A model generated the notes under the pieces. It was not told the origin of the DNA. It saw only the letters and a program-made list of their open reading frames with translations, and did no database searches. From Methylobacterium fujisawaense (GTDB lineage Bacteria; Pseudomonadota; Alphaproteobacteria; Rhizobiales; Beijerinckiaceae), in contig NZ_JACJIM010000010.1 in NCBI RefSeq assembly GCF_014138435.1, forward strand, positions 1 to 64,000: a stretch of 64,000 nucleotides of DNA, given 5' to 3'. Shown in pieces: positions 45,431 to 55,039 of this stretch. A program made the translations under genes and the position numbers. Each line of letters opens with the position of its first letter. Within the stretch, counting starts at the first letter, position 1.

Positions 45431-46323
45431 TGCGGGCGGGATATCCTGTGCGCCCATCCCGGGCCGTCCGGACCGGTGCCGCCGGCGGGCTCGCCCCGGC
45501 GCTGGCCACCTGGATCCTGACGGCCAGCCTGTGGGGCATTCCGGGCGGATCGGCCGCGGCGGAGCAGCCCACCATTCCAGCCCCGGGCGATCCAACCCTC
45601 TCCTTGGAGTGCCGGGTTCCCGGCGCACAATTGTACACCGTGGCCCAGCTCGGCGCCGTCAAGGCGGCGCTGGCGGAGAACCGCCCGCTCAAGATCCTGG
45701 CGATCGGCGGCAGCGCGGCGCCCGGGGCGTCCGCCTCCTATCCGGCCAAGCTCGAAGCCGCCCTGGAGCACGCTCTGCCGAAGGTCGACGTGACGATCGA
45801 CCATCGCGGCCTTCCGGGCGAGATCGCCTCCGGGGCCGCCGAGCGCCTGCGGACCATGGTGGCCGAGGCCGAGCCCGACCTCGTGGTCTGGCAGGTCGGC
45901 ACACACGATGCCATCGCCCGCGTCGACGTGGACGCCTTCGCGAGCGCGCTGGCCGAGGCCGTCGGCTGGATCCGCTCTCACGAAATCGACGTGGTGCTGG
46001 TCGACCCGATCTATACCGCAAGCATGGCGGCCGACGTCGACTACAACCGGATCGTCGAGGCGGTCCGCACCGTCGCGACCCAGCAGGGCGTGCCGCTCGT
46101 GCGACGCTACGAGGCGCTGCATTACCTGTCGAGCCGCACGGACAAGGGCGAGGGGCACATGCTCGGCCGCCAGTTTCGGCTCAACGATCTCGGGTTGCGG
46201 TGCATGGCCGAGCATGTCGCCCTGACGATCGCAACCTCCCTGATGCGGACCGAGACGCCGAAGGAACCCAAGGCGGCCCCGGCCCAGCCGCCCTTAACCG
46301 AGCCGCAACGCGCCCCGGGCTAG
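45427..46323 (+). CDS. Exported SGNH/GDSL-hydrolase-like protein
   Basis: 298 residues from the ATG at 45427, overlapping the OpgC stop. N-terminal signal or anchor segment near residues 20-45 (GLAPALATWILTASLWGIPG). The SGNH layout follows: block I LAIGGSAAPGAS with nucleophile candidate S96, a Gly in IDHRGLPGEIASGA, block III VVWQVGTHDAIARVD (G-T-H-D in place of G-x-N-D) and a late D-L-G-L-R-C-M-A-E-H-V for the Asp/His pair. Such proteins add or remove acyl groups on periplasmic or surface polysaccharides. The substitution of Asn by His in block III makes the exact chemistry uncertain. A Pro/Ala-rich tail ends the protein. Confidence 0.82.
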   Translation: MMRAGYPVRPSRAVRTGAAGGLAPALATWILTASLWGIPGGSAAAEQPTIPAPGDPTLSLECRVPGAQLYTVAQLGAVKAALAENRPLKILAIGGSAAPGASASYPAKLEAALEHALPKVDVTIDHRGLPGEIASGAAERLRTMVAEAEPDLVVWQVGTHDAIARVDVDAFASALAEAVGWIRSHEIDVVLVDPIYTASMAADVDYNRIVEAVRTVATQQGVPLVRRYEALHYLSSRTDKGEGHMLGRQFRLNDLGLRCMAEHVALTIATSLMRTETPKEPKAAPAQPPLTEPQRAPG

Positions 46324-46379
46324 ACCGGACGGCCAGAGATCGGCCTCCCGCCGAGTTCAGGACGGGCGCGGAGCGCGTA

Positions 46380-47720
46380 GTGTCAGCCACGGCTCTCCCT
46401 CTCCGCGCGTTCCGGCACCTCCGGGCTCTGAAGACCGGTCCCCAGCGGGCGGCCCTCACGGTCTTCGCGATCCGCGTGGGGGCAGCCGGCTTCGCCTACG
46501 GCGCCCAGGTGCTCGCGGCCCGGATGATGGGCTGGGACGCCTACGGGATCTTCGCCTCGGTCTGGGTCTGGACCGCGATGCTCGGCCATACCCTGACCCT
46601 TGGCCTGTCGCAGGGCGCCTGCCGCTTCGTGCCGGGCGATCAGGCGCAGGGCGATCTCGACCTCGCGCGGGGCTATATCCGGGCCGGCGCCCTGGTGACC
46701 GGCGGTGCGGCCCTCGCCATCGCGGGGCTCGGTGCGGCCCTGCTGATGCTCGAACCGGACCTGTTCGCCCCGGCCTACTGGGCCCCGATCGCGGTCGCGC
46801 TCGGCGTGATGCCGCTCTTCGCGCTCCAGGATTACCTCGAGGGCGTGGCCCGCAGCCAGAACTGGGTCGGGCTCGCCATCGCGCCGCCCTACCTCCTGCG
46901 CCAGACCCTGATGATGGGCTGCATGATCGCGGCGATCCTGCTCGGCGCGCCGCCCCGCGCCGAGGTGGCGATGGCCTGCATGCTGATCGCCGCCGCCGGC
47001 GCCACGGGCCTGCAGGCTGCCCTGCTCGCCGCGCGGCTTCGGCGGAGTCTGCCGGCCGGGCCGCACCGCTACCGGTGGCGGGCTTGGCTGGGGACGAGCC
47101 TGCCGATCGCCGCCATCGACCTCGCCAATGCCGGCTTCACCTTCGTCGACGTCATCGTGCTCGGTGCCCTGGTGAGCCCGGCGGAGGTCGGGGTCTACTT
47201 CGCGGCGACGCGGATCCAGCAATTCGTCGTGTTCGTCCACTACGCCGTCAGCGCGGCGACGCTCCAGCGCTACAGCGCCGCCCAGGCACAGGCCAACCGC
47301 TTCCTGCTCGCCGAGCTGGTCCGCCGCCAGGGCCGCATGACGGCAGCCGCGACGCTCGTGGTCGGCGGCGCGATCCTGGCCGTCAGCCCCCTGCTGCTCG
47401 CCATGTTCGGCCCGGGACTCGGCGCCAGCGTGCCGATCCTGTGCATCCTGATCGCCGGCAGCGTCGGAGCGAGCCTGTTCGGGCCGGGAGAGGACCTCCT
47501 CACCATGCTGGGCGGCGAGCGGCTCTGTGCCGGCATCACCGTGGGGAGCCTCGTCGCCGCCGCAGGTCTGTGCCTCGCCCTGGTCCCGGCCTTCGGGACG
47601 CTCGGCGCCGCCATGGCGGTGGCGCTCGCGACCATGGGCCGGGCCGCCCTTCTGGCCCGGGCCGCCGGGCGGATCCACGGGCTGCCGACCCCGGTCTGGG
47701 CCGCCGGGATGGCCCGATGA
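46380..47720 (+). CDS. Polysaccharide flippase-like membrane protein (Wzx/MATE-like fold)
   Basis: 446 residues starting at GTG 46380. About 12-14 hydrophobic helices arranged in two halves. Features of the oligosaccharide flippase superfamily include RVGAAGFAYGAQVLAARMMGWDAYGIFAS near the start and IDLANAGFTFVDVIVLGALVSPAEVGVYFAA at the start of the second half, where D/E positions in helices are typical. It would move an undecaprenyl-linked or other glycan across the inner membrane. It overlaps the next gene (ATGA) and follows the SGNH gene by 56 bases. No Wzy polymerase is in the window. Confidence 0.85.
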   Translation: MSATALPLRAFRHLRALKTGPQRAALTVFAIRVGAAGFAYGAQVLAARMMGWDAYGIFASVWVWTAMLGHTLTLGLSQGACRFVPGDQAQGDLDLARGYIRAGALVTGGAALAIAGLGAALLMLEPDLFAPAYWAPIAVALGVMPLFALQDYLEGVARSQNWVGLAIAPPYLLRQTLMMGCMIAAILLGAPPRAEVAMACMLIAAAGATGLQAALLAARLRRSLPAGPHRYRWRAWLGTSLPIAAIDLANAGFTFVDVIVLGALVSPAEVGVYFAATRIQQFVVFVHYAVSAATLQRYSAAQAQANRFLLAELVRRQGRMTAAATLVVGGAILAVSPLLLAMFGPGLGASVPILCILIAGSVGASLFGPGEDLLTMLGGERLCAGITVGSLVAAAGLCLALVPAFGTLGAAMAVALATMGRAALLARAAGRIHGLPTPVWAAGMAR

Positions 47721-48856
47721 CCGCGGCGCCCCCCCTCCGCGCGCCCTCCGACGTCGCGTTCGCGCTGACCGACGCACCGGATCCCGTCGCCTGGGATGCA
47801 CTGGTCGCAGCGAGCACCGCCCCGCATCCGCATTTCGCGCGGCACGTGATCGATGCCCATCGGGCCGCAGGACTCCTGTCGGCCGCTCTGCGCTATGTCA
47901 CGGTCCGCCAGGGAGACCGGCTCGTGGCGCTGCTGCCGTATGCGCCGACCCGCGACCTGTGCGGCCTCGGCAGCCGGATCCTGCGGCCGTTCCTCTCCCC
48001 CTACGTGACCGCCACCGCGCCGCTGATCGCCGACGGCCCGGACCGGACGGCCCATGCGCGGGCGCTGGTGGCCGGCCTCGAGGCGGCTTCCGGCGGCCGG
48101 GCGTGGCGCTGGCCTCTGCTGCCGACCGGAGAAGGCGCCGTGCCGGACATGCTGGCGGAAATGCGCCGGCGCGGCTGGGCGATCGGCACGGTGGCGGCCT
48201 TCGACCGGCCGGTCATGGACCGGCGCGCCGACCAAGCGGCGTTCCTCGCCGATCATCCCAACCGGGCGCGCTTCAAGGATCTGCGCCGCCGGGCGCGCCG
48301 TCTGGCGGAGAGCGGCGCCGTCGCCCATGTGAGCGCCGCGGACGGACCGGACCTCGCCCGCCTCGTTGCGGCATTTCTCGACCTGGAGCGCATCGGCTGG
48401 AAGGGAAAGGCCGGCACCGCCATGGCCTGCCGCCCGGAGAGCGCCGCGCTCGCCCGCGCCCTGTTCACGGCGACACCGGGCCCGGTCGGCGTCCGGGCCG
48501 ATGCGCTGACCCTCGACGGGCGGCCGATTGCCGTCAGCCTGGCCCTCGTCACCGGCGGCACCGCGACCCTGCTGAAGACCGCCTACGACGAAGGCCTGCG
48601 CAGCCACGCCCCGGGCCTCCTGCTGGAAGCCGAGATCGTGCGGGCCTGCCACGAGACCGGCTTCGCCGAACGCCTCGACTCGGCGACGTTGGACGGTTCG
48701 GCTCTGGAAAGCCTCTACCGCGACCGGACCCCGATCGCCGAGATTATCGCCGTTCCGCCCGGTCGGCAGGTGATCTCCCTGGAGCGGCGCCTCCGGCTCG
48801 CCCGATTCGAGCGGGACGCGCGCGCCGCCGCCAAGCGGGCGCTGCGGCGGCGCTAG
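47717..48856 (+). CDS. CelD/BioF2-like GNAT acetyltransferase
   Basis: 379 residues from the ATG that overlaps the flippase stop. Typical CelD-type family points: AALRYVTVRQGDRLVALLPYAP, a basic stretch RARFKDLRRRARRLAE, the signature FLDLERIGWKGKAGTAMACRP (FL-x-LE-x-x-G-WKG-x-x-GTA), then ALTLDGRPIAVSLALVTGGTATLLKTAYDE and GLLLEAEIVRAC. Members are associated with exopolysaccharide or cellulose gene clusters; the fold is that of FemAB/GNAT aminoacyl or acyl transferases. It is presumably cytosolic and acts on the same glycan as its operon partners. Very Arg-rich C-terminus (AAAKRALRRR). Confidence 0.85.
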   Translation: MTAAPPLRAPSDVAFALTDAPDPVAWDALVAASTAPHPHFARHVIDAHRAAGLLSAALRYVTVRQGDRLVALLPYAPTRDLCGLGSRILRPFLSPYVTATAPLIADGPDRTAHARALVAGLEAASGGRAWRWPLLPTGEGAVPDMLAEMRRRGWAIGTVAAFDRPVMDRRADQAAFLADHPNRARFKDLRRRARRLAESGAVAHVSAADGPDLARLVAAFLDLERIGWKGKAGTAMACRPESAALARALFTATPGPVGVRADALTLDGRPIAVSLALVTGGTATLLKTAYDEGLRSHAPGLLLEAEIVRACHETGFAERLDSATLDGSALESLYRDRTPIAEIIAVPPGRQVISLERRLRLARFERDARAAAKRALRRR

Positions 48857-49196
48857 ATCGGCGCGGCGCAGGTCGCACCCACGGGCGCCCTGCGGAGATT
48901 TGCGAGCGCGATCTCCGGTCATCCGCCCCGGGAAGGCCGGTGACGGCGCCCGTGCTCCGCGCGCAGGCCGGCCCGGCGGCGTGTCCGAGCCAGGGCGCCA
49001 GGGCGAACTGCGCGTTGCCCGCGACCGCATCGGTCGTATTCTCCATTTCCGGTCCGCCGCACGGACCACCTGCCGGGCGACCACCGGACCGGCCCTGGGG
49101 TTTGGCGCCGGGTGGCCATGCCGCGGGAGGACCGGCAGCCGGGCCGCTCGGAACCGCGGCCCGGTCGCGTCGGGCGATCAGCGCGGAGGGGGCATC
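48857..49196. other. Intergenic region without recognised features
   Basis: 340 bases of GC-rich sequence between the CelD-like gene and a small gene. Short frames on both strands have no homology I can recognise and no convincing ribosome sites. A possible small frame starting near 48900 is in frame with the following gene but adds non-conserved, Arg/Gly/Pro-rich sequence. Confidence 0.5.
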
Positions 49197-49451
49197 ATGG
49201 ACGACTGGAAAGCGGGGCTCCGGGCGGAACTGCGGGCGATCGACATCGCTACCGGCGACGCGGCTTCGGCGCAGCTGCCGGACCTGCTGCGACGCCTGAG
49301 CCGACATCAAGCCGGGCTGGGTCGCAACCCTATCCTGTCCCTCTATCGCCAATGGCGCATCCGGAGCCTGGCGCGGGCCGTGGCGGACGCGCGCTGGCAC
49401 GTGGAACAGGGGCGCCGCGCGCGCCTCAGCGGTCTCGATTCGCGGTCGTGA
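49197..49451 (+). CDS. Small basic helical protein of unknown function
   Basis: 84 residues from the ATG at 49197, preceded by GGAGGGGG about six bases away, an excellent ribosome site that fixes this start over the long open frame upstream. The sequence is predicted to be mostly helical with many Arg (GLRAELRAIDIATG, LPDLLRRLSRHQAGL, YRQWRIRSLARAVADARW). No signal peptide. Converges on the sensor kinase gene with 10 bases between stops. No family recognised. Confidence 0.6.
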   Translation: MDDWKAGLRAELRAIDIATGDAASAQLPDLLRRLSRHQAGLGRNPILSLYRQWRIRSLARAVADARWHVEQGRRARLSGLDSRS

Positions 49452-49461
49452 GAGGGTGCGG

Positions 49462-51831
49462 TCAGGCCGCGGCGGATCGGCCGGCCGCGCCGCGACCCGA
49501 CCGCGGCGTCTCACTCAGGGTCTTCAACCCGGGGCCGGCCGCCGCGAGGGGGACCGGCGGATCCAAACGGTCGGCCGGCACGGCCGGCAGGCGCACGAGG
49601 ACGATCGTGCCCACCGTTTCCTCGGAACGGATCCGAAGCGAACCGCCATGCAGCTCGACCATCGAGCGGGTGATGGCGAGGCCCAAACCCGATCCCTTGT
49701 GGCTGCGTGTCATTTGCGTCTCGACCTGGGTGAAGGGCCGGCCGAGCCGGTCGAGATCGGAGCGCGGAATGCCGATGCCGTTGTCCTCGATGTACAGATG
49801 CGTGCACGCCCCGGCACGGCGCGCGCGCACCGCGACGCGCCCGCCGGCGGGCGTGAACTTCACGGCGTTCTGCAGGAGGTTGGCGAGGATCTGCCGGATC
49901 GCCTGCGGATCGGCCAGCAGGTCCAGCCCGGACGTCACGTCAACGCTGACGGTGATCGCCTTCTCGCGGGCGGCCGGCTCGACCGGGGCGAGCGCAGCCG
50001 TGATGGCGGCCTCCGCCGAGATCGCCTTCGGGATCAGCCGCACCCGCCGGGCCTCGAGGCGGGCCATGTCGAGGATGTCGTCGATCATGGACAGCAGATG
50101 CGAGCCGCTCTCGCGGATGTCGCGGCAATATTCGGTGTAGCGCGGGGTGCCGAGCGGGCCGAGCACGGCATTCTCCATCACGTCGGCAAAGCCGATGATG
50201 GCGTTGAGCGGCGTGCGCAGTTCGTGGCTCATATTGGCCAGGAATTCGGCCTTGGCCTGGTTCGCGGCCTCGGCGACCGCCTTCTGGTCGAGATAGCGCT
50301 CGGCGAGGTCGGCGAGCTGCTGGGTCTGAAGCTCGAGGGTCCGGCGGGACCGTTTGAGGTCCTTCACGGTCTCGATCAGTTCGCGCTCGGACGCGAGGAG
50401 CTGCTCCTGATTGCGCTTCAGGCTGGTGATATCGGTCCCAACCGAGACGTAGCCCCCATCCTTGGTGCGCCGTTCGCTGATCTGCAGCCAGCGGCCATCG
50501 GTGAGTTCGGCCTCGAAGGTCCGGGCCGCCATGCTGGTCAACGCCATGCCCGCCTCGGGTGATTCCCGACGGACCTGAGGCAGCACGCCGCGACCCATCA
50601 CGTCCGTGTAGCTTCGCCCGGCCTGCGCATCCTCCGGGCTCAGGGCGTGGAGGTGGCGGAACTTGGAATTGCACAGGACCAGCCGATTGCCGGTATCCCA
50701 GAGCACGAACGCCTCCGAGATCGCCTCGACGGCGTCGCGCAGGCGCATGTCGGCCGCCGCGTTGGTCTCTTCGAGGGCCCGCTGTTCGCTGATGTCGGTG
50801 GCGATGCCGACGAGGTGGCGGCCACCATCGGCGGCGTCGGCCACGACCTCGGCCCGGGCACGCAGCCAGACATAGGCCCCGTCGGCGCCGCGCATCCGGA
50901 AGGCGTGGTCGATATGCGTCTGATTGGCGGCGAGCCCCCGGGCGAGGCTGTACAGGTCGCCATCATCGGGATGGACCAAGCCGTTGACGTCGCCGAACGA
51001 GAGATACTCGTTTTGTCGCCGGTAGCCGAGCAGCGTGTACATCGAGTCGGACCAGTAGATCCGGCCCCGGGCGATGTCCCAGTCCCACAGCCCACAGGCA
51101 CCCCGGCGCAGGGCGGTCTCGAGGCGACCGCGGATCTGCTCGCGGGCGCGGTCGGCCCGGGCCGCCTGACGGGTCTGCAGCCCGTAGGCCAGTCCGACGC
51201 CGACGATCACGAGGGCGGCGGCGGCGATCAGGACGATCTGGTCGCGGGTGCGGGCGCTCCAGCCACGCAGCAGCGGCTCGATGGGCTGCAGCACCGCCAC
51301 CTGGCCCGCGCCGCCCGGGAGGCTGTGCATGGCAGCGAGCACGCTCTCGCCCCCGGGGAGTTCGAGGGCCATGGCGCCTGCGCGCTCGCCGAGGCCGGAG
51401 AGCGGCTCGCTGTCGCCGAGGACGGCGGCGAGCGTCGTCCGGTCGGCGGGCAGCGGCGGATGGGCGGCGAGAATGCGGGTGTCGGGGCGGACCACCAGCA
51501 GGCGGCGGCCGGGATGCCGTTCGCTCTCCGGCATCAGCGCCCGCAGGTCCTCCGCGACGGTACCGGTCGGGTCCACCGCCCGGGCGGCCAGACGGGCGAA
51601 GCCTTCGACCTCGGCCCGGGCACCCGCCAGGATCTCGGCCCGCTGGCCCTGGATGTGAAGCGCCGCGAGCCCGACGAGGCAGGCCAGGAACACCGCCAGC
51701 GTCCCCGGCACGGCGTAGCGCAGCCAGCGTTCGGCTTGGCCGAGCCGCGGATCCCGGGTCCGCATCGGCCAGGAGATCGTGAGATTCGAATCCGCACGCG
51801 CGGAGAAGGAAGCGGAAGCCGCCTCCGGCAT
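49462..51831 (-). CDS. Membrane PAS-domain sensor histidine kinase (PleC/DivJ-like)
   Basis: 789 residues. Helix 1 near 37-58, a periplasmic sensory stretch of about 130 residues, helix 2 near 197-218, a PAS/PAC pair (ACGLWDWDIARGRIYWSD, HPDDGDLYSL, DGAYVWLRARAEVVAD), a second PAS (SEAFVLWDTGNRLVLCNSKFRHL), a coiled coil (about 470-520), HisKA with phosphoacceptor H536 in ANMSHELRTPLNAIIGF, and HATPase_c with N (LLQNAVKFTP), G1 (DNGIGIP) and G2 (GSGLGLAI) boxes. The long conserved stretch after the His (GPLGTPRYTEYCRDIRESG, LLSMIDDILDM) is typical of alphaproteobacterial PleC/DivJ kinases controlling the cell cycle, but other roles are possible. No receiver domain or neighbouring response regulator. 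Confidence 0.9.
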   Translation of the reverse strand: MPEAASASFSARADSNLTISWPMRTRDPRLGQAERWLRYAVPGTLAVFLACLVGLAALHIQGQRAEILAGARAEVEGFARLAARAVDPTGTVAEDLRALMPESERHPGRRLLVVRPDTRILAAHPPLPADRTTLAAVLGDSEPLSGLGERAGAMALELPGGESVLAAMHSLPGGAGQVAVLQPIEPLLRGWSARTRDQIVLIAAAALVIVGVGLAYGLQTRQAARADRAREQIRGRLETALRRGACGLWDWDIARGRIYWSDSMYTLLGYRRQNEYLSFGDVNGLVHPDDGDLYSLARGLAANQTHIDHAFRMRGADGAYVWLRARAEVVADAADGGRHLVGIATDISEQRALEETNAAADMRLRDAVEAISEAFVLWDTGNRLVLCNSKFRHLHALSPEDAQAGRSYTDVMGRGVLPQVRRESPEAGMALTSMAARTFEAELTDGRWLQISERRTKDGGYVSVGTDITSLKRNQEQLLASERELIETVKDLKRSRRTLELQTQQLADLAERYLDQKAVAEAANQAKAEFLANMSHELRTPLNAIIGFADVMENAVLGPLGTPRYTEYCRDIRESGSHLLSMIDDILDMARLEARRVRLIPKAISAEAAITAALAPVEPAAREKAITVSVDVTSGLDLLADPQAIRQILANLLQNAVKFTPAGGRVAVRARRAGACTHLYIEDNGIGIPRSDLDRLGRPFTQVETQMTRSHKGSGLGLAITRSMVELHGGSLRIRSEETVGTIVLVRLPAVPADRLDPPVPLAAAGPGLKTLSETPRSGRGAAGRSAAA

Positions 51832-52018
51832 GGCCGAACCTCACCCGTGGGAACAGCGATCCGGTACGGGCGCCCGGCCCCCGAAGGCCCCCCGAATCTG
51901 AGTGAATACAATCACCTCGGGGGGCCGTTTGTCCACGGGTTTTTTACCATAACGACTTGACGCCCGTCGGGTGTTGCGCGGCCGCCCGGGAATCAATTTC
52001 TACCGCAGGTTCAGACGC

Positions 52019-54640
52019 TTAGCCGTCTCCAAGGGTGCGGGCGAGGATGTCGGCCGTGTCCCGGGAAAGGCCGGGGATCGCCTTGATCCCATTCAGCATT
52101 TCGACCGCTTTGGCGCCGCGTGATTTTTCCAGCCGACGCCATGATCCGAAGGCCGTGAGGAGCCGCGCGGCAACCTGTGGGTTGGTCGAATCAAGCGCCG
52201 CGACCGTGTCGGCCACGCGGGCGAAGCCCGACCCGTCCGGCCGGGCGAACTGGGTCGGGTTGCCGAACGCGAAGCTTCCGATCAGCGCCCGGACGCGGTT
52301 CGGATTGGTCATGGTGAAGGCGGGGTGCTCCTGGAGACGGGCGATCCGGTCGAGCGTGCCGGGTTCCGGGATCTGGGCCTGGATGGCAAACCACTTGTCG
52401 AGCACGAGGGGTTCGTCGGCGTAGCGCGTTGCGAACTCCGCGAGGGCAACCTCGCGGGTCTCGCCCGGAATCAGCGCCAGGGTGCCGAGGGCGGCGAGCC
52501 GGTCGGTCATGTTGGTCGCCTCGGCCAGCCGCTCGGCGGCGCGGGCCGCGCCGGTCCGGGGATTCCCGGCGGCGATCAGGTCGAGGGCAGCGTTGCGGAG
52601 CGACCGGCGCCCCGCCGAGGCGGCGTCGGGGCTGTAAGGGACACCCGCGTCCGGCACGAGCGCCGCGTCGATCGCTTCGAGCCGCGGCCGCAGGACCTGG
52701 CCGAGACGGGTCCGCAGATCGGAACGCCCCCGGTGGATGGCGTCGGGATCGACCTCGGCCGGGACGGCGTCGGCGGCCTCGCCTTCGCTCGGCAGTGCCA
52801 GGACCAGCGCCGCGAAGGCCGGGTCGGCCAGGGCCTCGCCGTCGAGGAAACGGCCGAGCGCCGCCGCGAAGGCTTCGGTCCGGTCGGCGTCCGGGTCGAG
52901 GATCAGCCGCAGCGCCACGTCCTGCGCGGCCTGCCAGCGATTGAAGGGGTCGCTGTCCTGTGCCAGGAGCCGCATCCGCTGCGCATCCGTCAGGCCGAGA
53001 TCGAGCTTCACCGGCGCGGAGAAGTCGCGCAGGAGCGACGGGACCGGCTCCTCGGCGACGGCGTCGAACACGATCGCGGCCTCCGGGCGGTCGAGCACGT
53101 AGACGCCGTCCCGCACATCCGGGCAGGTGGCGCCGGTCAGTGGCCCCGTGGCCCCCACGAGGCCGAGGGCCACGGGGATGACCAGGGGTGTCTCGTCGGA
53201 GTCGGCGGTGCCGGGCAGGCTCTGAGCGAATTGGAGGGTGTAACGCGCGGCGGCCGGATCGTAGGCGGCCGTGACGGCGAGGCGGGGCGTACCGGGGCGC
53301 TCGTACCAGCGGGCGAACGCATCGAGGTCGCGCCCCGTCACGGCCGCGAAGGCCGCGAGGAAATCCTCCACGGTGGCGGCGCGCCCGTCGTTGTCGGCGA
53401 AGTAGCGATCCATGCCGGCCCGGAAGGCCTCGGGACCGATCAGGGTCCGCAGCATCCGGACGATCTCGGCGCCCTTGTCGTAGACGGTCGCCGTGTAGAA
53501 GTTGTTGATCTCGGCATAGGCCCGCGGCCGCACCGGATGCCGCAGCGGCCCGGCATCCTCGGGGAACTGACGCGCCCGCAGCGAGCGCACCTCGGCGATG
53601 CGATGCACCGGCCTGGAGCGCATGTCGGAGGAGAATTCCTGGTCGCGGAAGACCGTGAGACCCTCCTTCAGGCAGAGCTGGAACCAGTCCCGGCAGGTGA
53701 CGCGGTTGCCGGACCAGTTGTGGAAGTACTCGTGGGCAATGATCGCCTCGATGGCGGCGTAATCGCCATCGGTGGCGGTCTCGGGGCTGGCCAGCACGTA
53801 CTTATCGTTGAAGATGTTGATGCCCTTGTTCTCCATGGCGCCCATGTTGAAGTCGGACACCGCGACGACGTTGAACACGTCGAGGTCGTAGGCGCGGCCG
53901 AAGGCCGTCTCGTCCCAGGCCATGGAGCGGATGACGGCGTCCAGGGCATAGCCCGCCCGATCCTCCTTGCCGGGCTCGACGTAGACCGCGCAGCTGACGG
54001 TGCGGCCCTCCATCGTGTTGAAGGGGGTCTCGACCTTCCCGAGCCGGCCGCCCACGAGGGCGAACAGGTAGGCGGGCTTGGGGTGCGGATCGTGCCAGAG
54101 GGCGTAATGGCGGCCGGGCCCGGCATCGCCGGCCTCGACGGGATTGCCGTTGCCGAGCAGGACGGGCGCCTCGGTCCGGTCGGCCTCGATGCGCGTGGTG
54201 TAGACCGCCAGCACGTCGGGACGATCGAGGAAGTAGGTGATCCGCCGGAAGCCGTCCGCCTCGCACTGGGTGCAGTAGACCCCGTTCGAGCGGTAGAGCC
54301 CCATCAGCTTGGTGTTGGCGGTCGGATCCACCTCCGTGACGAGGCGCAGCGCGAAGGGCCGCGGAGGCGGATCGCGGAGGATGAAGCCGGACGGCGTCGC
54401 CGCGTATACGTCGGGCGCCAGCGGCGCCCCGTCGAGTTCGGCCGAGACCAGCCGGAGATCGTCGGCGTCGAGGGTGAGCGGAGCCGCCGGCACACCGGCC
54501 GGGTTCGGCCGCAGCGTCAAGGTCGCGTCGATGCGGGTCGCGTGCGGGTCGAGACGGATGTCGAGGTCGACCCGATCGATCAGGTAGTCGCTGGGCCGGT
54601 ATTCCTCGAGGCGGATCAGCGGCGGCGTCTCGGTGCGCAT
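52019..54640 (-). CDS. pepN: Aminopeptidase N (M1 zinc metallopeptidase)
   Basis: 873 residues from the ATG at 54640 (MRTETPPLIRLEEYRPSDYL), the E. coli PepN-type start; a longer frame upstream is not conserved. Substrate-binding GAMENKGINIF, zinc site H-E-Y-F-H in IAHEYFHNWSGNR with the downstream Glu in LKEGLTVFRDQEF, and the C-terminal helical DUF3458 domains typical of the bacterial PepN branch. Cytosolic exopeptidase that finishes peptide breakdown. Followed by 187 bases before the sensor kinase gene on the same strand. Confidence 0.95.
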   Translation of the reverse strand: MRTETPPLIRLEEYRPSDYLIDRVDLDIRLDPHATRIDATLTLRPNPAGVPAAPLTLDADDLRLVSAELDGAPLAPDVYAATPSGFILRDPPPRPFALRLVTEVDPTANTKLMGLYRSNGVYCTQCEADGFRRITYFLDRPDVLAVYTTRIEADRTEAPVLLGNGNPVEAGDAGPGRHYALWHDPHPKPAYLFALVGGRLGKVETPFNTMEGRTVSCAVYVEPGKEDRAGYALDAVIRSMAWDETAFGRAYDLDVFNVVAVSDFNMGAMENKGINIFNDKYVLASPETATDGDYAAIEAIIAHEYFHNWSGNRVTCRDWFQLCLKEGLTVFRDQEFSSDMRSRPVHRIAEVRSLRARQFPEDAGPLRHPVRPRAYAEINNFYTATVYDKGAEIVRMLRTLIGPEAFRAGMDRYFADNDGRAATVEDFLAAFAAVTGRDLDAFARWYERPGTPRLAVTAAYDPAAARYTLQFAQSLPGTADSDETPLVIPVALGLVGATGPLTGATCPDVRDGVYVLDRPEAAIVFDAVAEEPVPSLLRDFSAPVKLDLGLTDAQRMRLLAQDSDPFNRWQAAQDVALRLILDPDADRTEAFAAALGRFLDGEALADPAFAALVLALPSEGEAADAVPAEVDPDAIHRGRSDLRTRLGQVLRPRLEAIDAALVPDAGVPYSPDAASAGRRSLRNAALDLIAAGNPRTGAARAAERLAEATNMTDRLAALGTLALIPGETREVALAEFATRYADEPLVLDKWFAIQAQIPEPGTLDRIARLQEHPAFTMTNPNRVRALIGSFAFGNPTQFARPDGSGFARVADTVAALDSTNPQVAARLLTAFGSWRRLEKSRGAKAVEMLNGIKAIPGLSRDTADILARTLGDG

Positions 54641-55039
54641 TCGGCTCACTCCGGGTGCGGGATGGGCCCGTTCTGGTCCCTCGGCGCGCGCGGCGCAACG
54701 ATCGGAGCCGCCGAAACGGCCCCGGAGAGACGGCGCGCCGTCGGGACAGCCTTCGCGCGTCAAACCGATCCGATCACCGCGCCGCAGCGCCCGGCGCTGG
54801 CGGCCGGCCGCGGCAACGGACGCGTCCGCCGTCGTCTTTCGGCGGGAGTTCGCCTCGCGCCGGCCGCCGGATCGGCACGGGACGCAGGAGCGCCAGGGTC
54901 GATTTATGGTCCGTCCGGCGCGCGCGGCCTTCTCACCGCCGGGCCGGCCGCTAGCTAGCGGTGGCGATCAGCCGGAGGCGGGACGCGCGTCCCGAACAGG
55001 ACGCACGATCCACCTCCGACCAGCCACAGGATAGGTCCG
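54641..55039. other. Intergenic region between divergent pepN and gloA
   Basis: 399 bases of GC-rich sequence that must hold promoters for pepN (leftward) and gloA (rightward). I see no RNA gene, no clear -35/-10 pair and no credible coding frame; the frames on both strands are Arg/Pro-rich and lack ribosome sites. A GGATAGGTCCG-type sequence lies just before the gloA start. Confidence 0.5.

Noticed and set aside
51832..52018. Terminator or promoter in the pepN-kinase gap (T-run GGTTTTTTACC)
   Set aside because: The T-run is not preceded by a stable stem in the orientation of pepN transcription, and the candidate promoter spacing for the kinase was 19 bases with poor hexamers.
52325..54958. 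Plus-strand frame of 877 codons opposite pepN
   Set aside because: Antisense shadow: pepN carries all catalytic motifs, while this translation is Gly/Arg/Val repetitive with no recognisable domain.
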